A stretch of 44,705 bases of DNA from NCBI GenBank assembly GCA_903866915.1, contig CAIPPO010000073.1, positions 1-44,705 on the forward strand, written 5' to 3'. This DNA comes from an uncultured Mucilaginibacter sp. GTDB lineage: Bacteria; Bacteroidota; Bacteroidia; Sphingobacteriales; Sphingobacteriaceae. Shown here piece after piece: positions 42,428 through 44,705 of the stretch. A program made the translations under genes and the position numbers. The stretch's first letter is position 1. Each line of letters begins with the position of its first letter. The notes under the pieces are model-generated. The model saw only the letters and a program-made list of their open reading frames with translations, was not told the DNA's origin and did not search any database.

Positions 42428-44705
42428 TTATTTACTCAAATACATTGATTTTTCTTTGTAGAGATGTCTGAAATAAGGGTCTTCAATATTCGGTATAAAC
42501 CGGATCGATTCTCCGGTAGATTTCATTTCAGGACCCAGCTCCTTATTCACCTCAGGAAATTTATCGAAAGAGAATACCGGCTCTTTTATAGCAAATCCTT
42601 TCAGCTTACGTTCGATCGTAAAGTCTTTTAACTTGTTTACACCCAGCATCACCCTGGCAGCAATGTTGATATATGGAACATCATAAGCTTTTGCAATAAA
42701 AGGCACTGTACGCGAAGCCCGTGGGTTAGCTTCTATTACATATACTTTCTCGTCCTTTATAGCAAACTGGATATTAAGCAGACCACATACATTTAACGCC
42801 CTGGCTATTTTTTCTGTATGATCTTCCATCTGTTTGATGACATTAGCCGACAGGTTAAATGGTGGCAATACCGCACTTGAATCTCCTGAATGGATACCAG
42901 CAGGTTCGATATGTTCCATCAGGCCTATGATGTGCACATCTTCGCCATCGTGTATAGAGTCTGACTCCGCCTCTTCGGCCCTATCAAGAAAATGATCGAT
43001 CAGCACGCGGTTGCCTGGCAAATTGCGTAACAGACTAACCACAGCTTTTTCAAGGTCTTCATCATTGATTACTATGCTCATCCCCTGGCCACCAAGCACG
43101 TAGCTTGGGCGAACCAATACCGGGTAACCTACTCTATGCGCCACCTCTATGGCCTCTTCGGCATTCTCGGCTACACCATATTTAGGGTAGGGAATACCAA
43201 GGTCCTTCAGCAGATCAGAGAAACGGCCGCGATCCTCCGCGATATCCATATTGTCAAATGAAGTGCCAATGATCTTTATACCATGCTCGTAGAGCTTTTC
43301 TGCCATCTTAAGGGCAGTTTGTCCACCTAACTGAACGATAACCCCTTCAGGCTTTTCCAATTCGATAATCTCGCGCACGTGCTCCCAGAATACCGGCTCA
43401 AAATAAAGCTTATCGGCCATGTTAAAGTCTGTCGAAACAGTTTCGGGGTTACAATTGATCATGATCGCCTCATAACCAGACTCTTTAGCGGCCAGCAAAC
43501 CGTGCACACAGCTATAATCAAATTCGATACCCTGGCCAATCCGGTTAGGTCCTGAGCCCAGTACGATGATCTTTTTCCGATCCGATGCTACCGATTCGTT
43601 CTCTCCCTCATAAGTAGAATAATAGTAAGGTGTCTTAGCCGGGAACTCGGCAGCACAGGTATCCACCATTTTGTAAACGCGGCGTATGCCAAGGCCTACG
43701 CGGCGCTGGTAAACTTCCTCTTCGGTTACGTTGGTCAATACATGGGCAATCTGCAGGTCCGAAAACCCCTTCTGCTTTAAGGTAAAGAAAAACTCAGTAG
43801 GAATATTATTGAGCGAATACCGGCGCAGTTCAATTTCCAGGTTAACAATTTCCTGGATCTGGTTCAGAAACCAACGGTCTATTTTGGTAGCCTTGCGCAC
43901 CGATTCAATCGGCACACCCAGGCTTAAAGCATCGTAAATATGGAACAACCTGTCCCAGCTTGGGTTTTCCAGGCTATTCATGATCTCTTCCAGGTTGCGG
44001 CTTTGACGACCATCAGCACCCAATCCCCAGCGACCGATCTCCAAACTTTGCGCAGCTTTTTGCAAGGCTTCAATGAAGCTACGCCCTATTCCCATTACCT
44101 CACCCACCGATTTCATCTGTAGACCGAGATATTTATTGGCACCCTTAAACTTATCAAAATTCCAGCGCGGAATCTTTACGATAACATAGTCGAGTGTTGG
44201 TTCGAAATAAGCCGATGTAGTTTTGGTAATCTGGTTCTCTAGTTCGTCCAGATTATAACCGATAGCAAGTTTGGCAGCTATTTTGGCAATCGGGTAGCCT
44301 GTAGCTTTAGATGCCAGCGCAGAAGAGCGAGATACCCGTGGATTAATTTCGATCGCTATTATTGCTTCGTCGGCGGGGTTAACGGCAAACTGAACATTAC
44401 AGCCTCCTGCAAAATTGCCAATAGCGCGCATCATTTTAATGGCCTGGTTACGCATATCCTGATAACAACGGTCGCTTAAGGTCATCGGTGGCGCCACTGT
44501 TATCGAGTCGCCGGTATGGATACCCATCGGATCGAAATTCTCGATGGCGCATATGATGATCACATTGTCGCGACTGTCGCGCAACAATTCCAGCTCATAT
44601 TCTTTCCAGCCTATTACTGCCTGTTCAACCAATACCTCTTTTGTTGGTGAAGCTTGCAGACCCCGGCTGAGTGCCAGGTCAAAATCTTCCTTTTTATGAA
44701 CGAAA
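42428..44705 (-). CDS. carB: Carbamoyl-phosphate synthase large subunit (5' truncated by window edge)
   Basis: About 758 C-terminal residues are inside the window; the frame runs off the edge, and the TTG at 44632 is an internal Leu codon. The first ATP-grasp part shows [20 protein letters not shown] and the second [19 protein letters not shown], with the linking oligomerisation domain and the [17 protein letters not shown] phosphate loop between. It uses glutamine-derived ammonia, bicarbonate and two ATP to make carbamoyl phosphate for arginine and pyrimidines. The protein ends soon after the second ATP-grasp domain ([12 protein letters not shown]), so the allosteric MGS-like domain found in E. 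coli CarB is absent. Confidence 0.95.
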   Translation of the reverse strand, partial: FVHKKEDFDLALSRGLQASPTKEVLVEQAVIGWKEYELELLRDSRDNVIIICAIENFDPMGIHTGDSITVAPPMTLSDRCYQDMRNQAIKMMRAIGNFAGGCNVQFAVNPADEAIIAIEINPRVSRSSALASKATGYPIAKIAAKLAIGYNLDELENQITKTTSAYFEPTLDYVIVKIPRWNFDKFKGANKYLGLQMKSVGEVMGIGRSFIEALQKAAQSLEIGRWGLGADGRQSRNLEEIMNSLENPSWDRLFHIYDALSLGVPIESVRKATKIDRWFLNQIQEIVNLEIELRRYSLNNIPTEFFFTLKQKGFSDLQIAHVLTNVTEEEVYQRRVGLGIRRVYKMVDTCAAEFPAKTPYYYSTYEGENESVASDRKKIIVLGSGPNRIGQGIEFDYSCVHGLLAAKESGYEAIMINCNPETVSTDFNMADKLYFEPVFWEHVREIIELEKPEGVIVQLGGQTALKMAEKLYEHGIKIIGTSFDNMDIAEDRGRFSDLLKDLGIPYPKYGVAENAEEAIEVAHRVGYPVLVRPSYVLGGQGMSIVINDEDLEKAVVSLLRNLPGNRVLIDHFLDRAEEAESDSIHDGEDVHIIGLMEHIEPAGIHSGDSSAVLPPFNLSANVIKQMEDHTEKIARALNVCGLLNIQFAIKDEKVYVIEANPRASRTVPFIAKAYDVPYINIAARVMLGVNKLKDFTIERKLKGFAIKEPVFSFDKFPEVNKELGPEMKSTGESIRFIPNIEDPYFRHLYKEKSMYLSK

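Noticed and set aside
44630..44632. TTG at 44632 as the start of carB
   Set aside because: The frame continues to the window edge with CarB-like sequence; about 180 residues of the N-terminus are outside.
1..44705. tRNA, rRNA, insertion sequence or prophage
   Set aside because: No cloverleaf, rRNA block, transposase, integrase or phage structural gene was recognised on either strand.

Overview
The window looks like a chromosomal segment of a Bacteroidota bacterium, most likely family Sphingobacteriaceae (Mucilaginibacter/Pedobacter-like). The evidence is a C-terminal type IX secretion sorting domain, the gliding lipoprotein GldD, a SusC-style TonB receptor with a carboxypeptidase-regulatory N-domain, SerCys-LysLys style lipoproteins, TAnnTTTG-type promoter elements and almost no Shine-Dalgarno sequences. 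No rRNA, tRNA, CRISPR array, phage or intact insertion sequence was seen. Family assignments are by eye from the sequence; no database search was run.

Layout. 1-6 kb: the 3' part of a T9SS-exported surface protein, a subtilisin-like protease and an ALDH7-type aminoadipate-semialdehyde dehydrogenase. 6-12 kb: a TPR protein, a small beta-helix protein, a ComA-type phosphosulfolactate synthase, a decayed membrane-protein fragment, a small secreted protein, a methyltransferase, then aroE-gldD (TAATG overlap). 12-17 kb: a 42-bp-period repeat, an MBL hydrolase, a LolC/E-like permease with a TTG start, rbfA, an M23 protein and a DUF6515-like secreted protein.

17-23 kb (minus strand) is the most interesting block. 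A TPP riboswitch with its own promoter precedes a TonB-dependent receptor, then a PafA-type phosphatase, a divergent ThiE-family protein and a thiamine-pyrophosphokinase-like protein that lacks the acidic motifs needed for catalysis. It reads as a thiamine capture and sensing locus: surface receptor, phosphatase to strip thiamine phosphates, then two enzyme-fold proteins with altered active sites.

23-31 kb: an NlpC/P60 peptidase, a chimeric DUF4160/DUF2442 remnant with ACG where the start codon should be, aspS, an FKBP lipoprotein, an M20 hydrolase, an AT-rich secreted protein, two paralogous zinc-ribbon membrane proteins with a small membrane protein, and a serine hydrolase. 31-39 kb: a DPP-IV-like peptidase, mutY, then HU, a TPR protein, a 29-residue mS38/bS22-like ribosomal protein and rng, a conserved housekeeping cluster. 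39-44.7 kb: radA (with an in-frame insertion resembling the intergenic repeats), an NHL-repeat lipoprotein and the 3' part of carB.

A recurring theme is intergenic elements made of short words arranged as inverted arms around a loop. Each spacer has its own word. They occur near 12.4, 18.6 and 36.8 kb, with simpler runs elsewhere.
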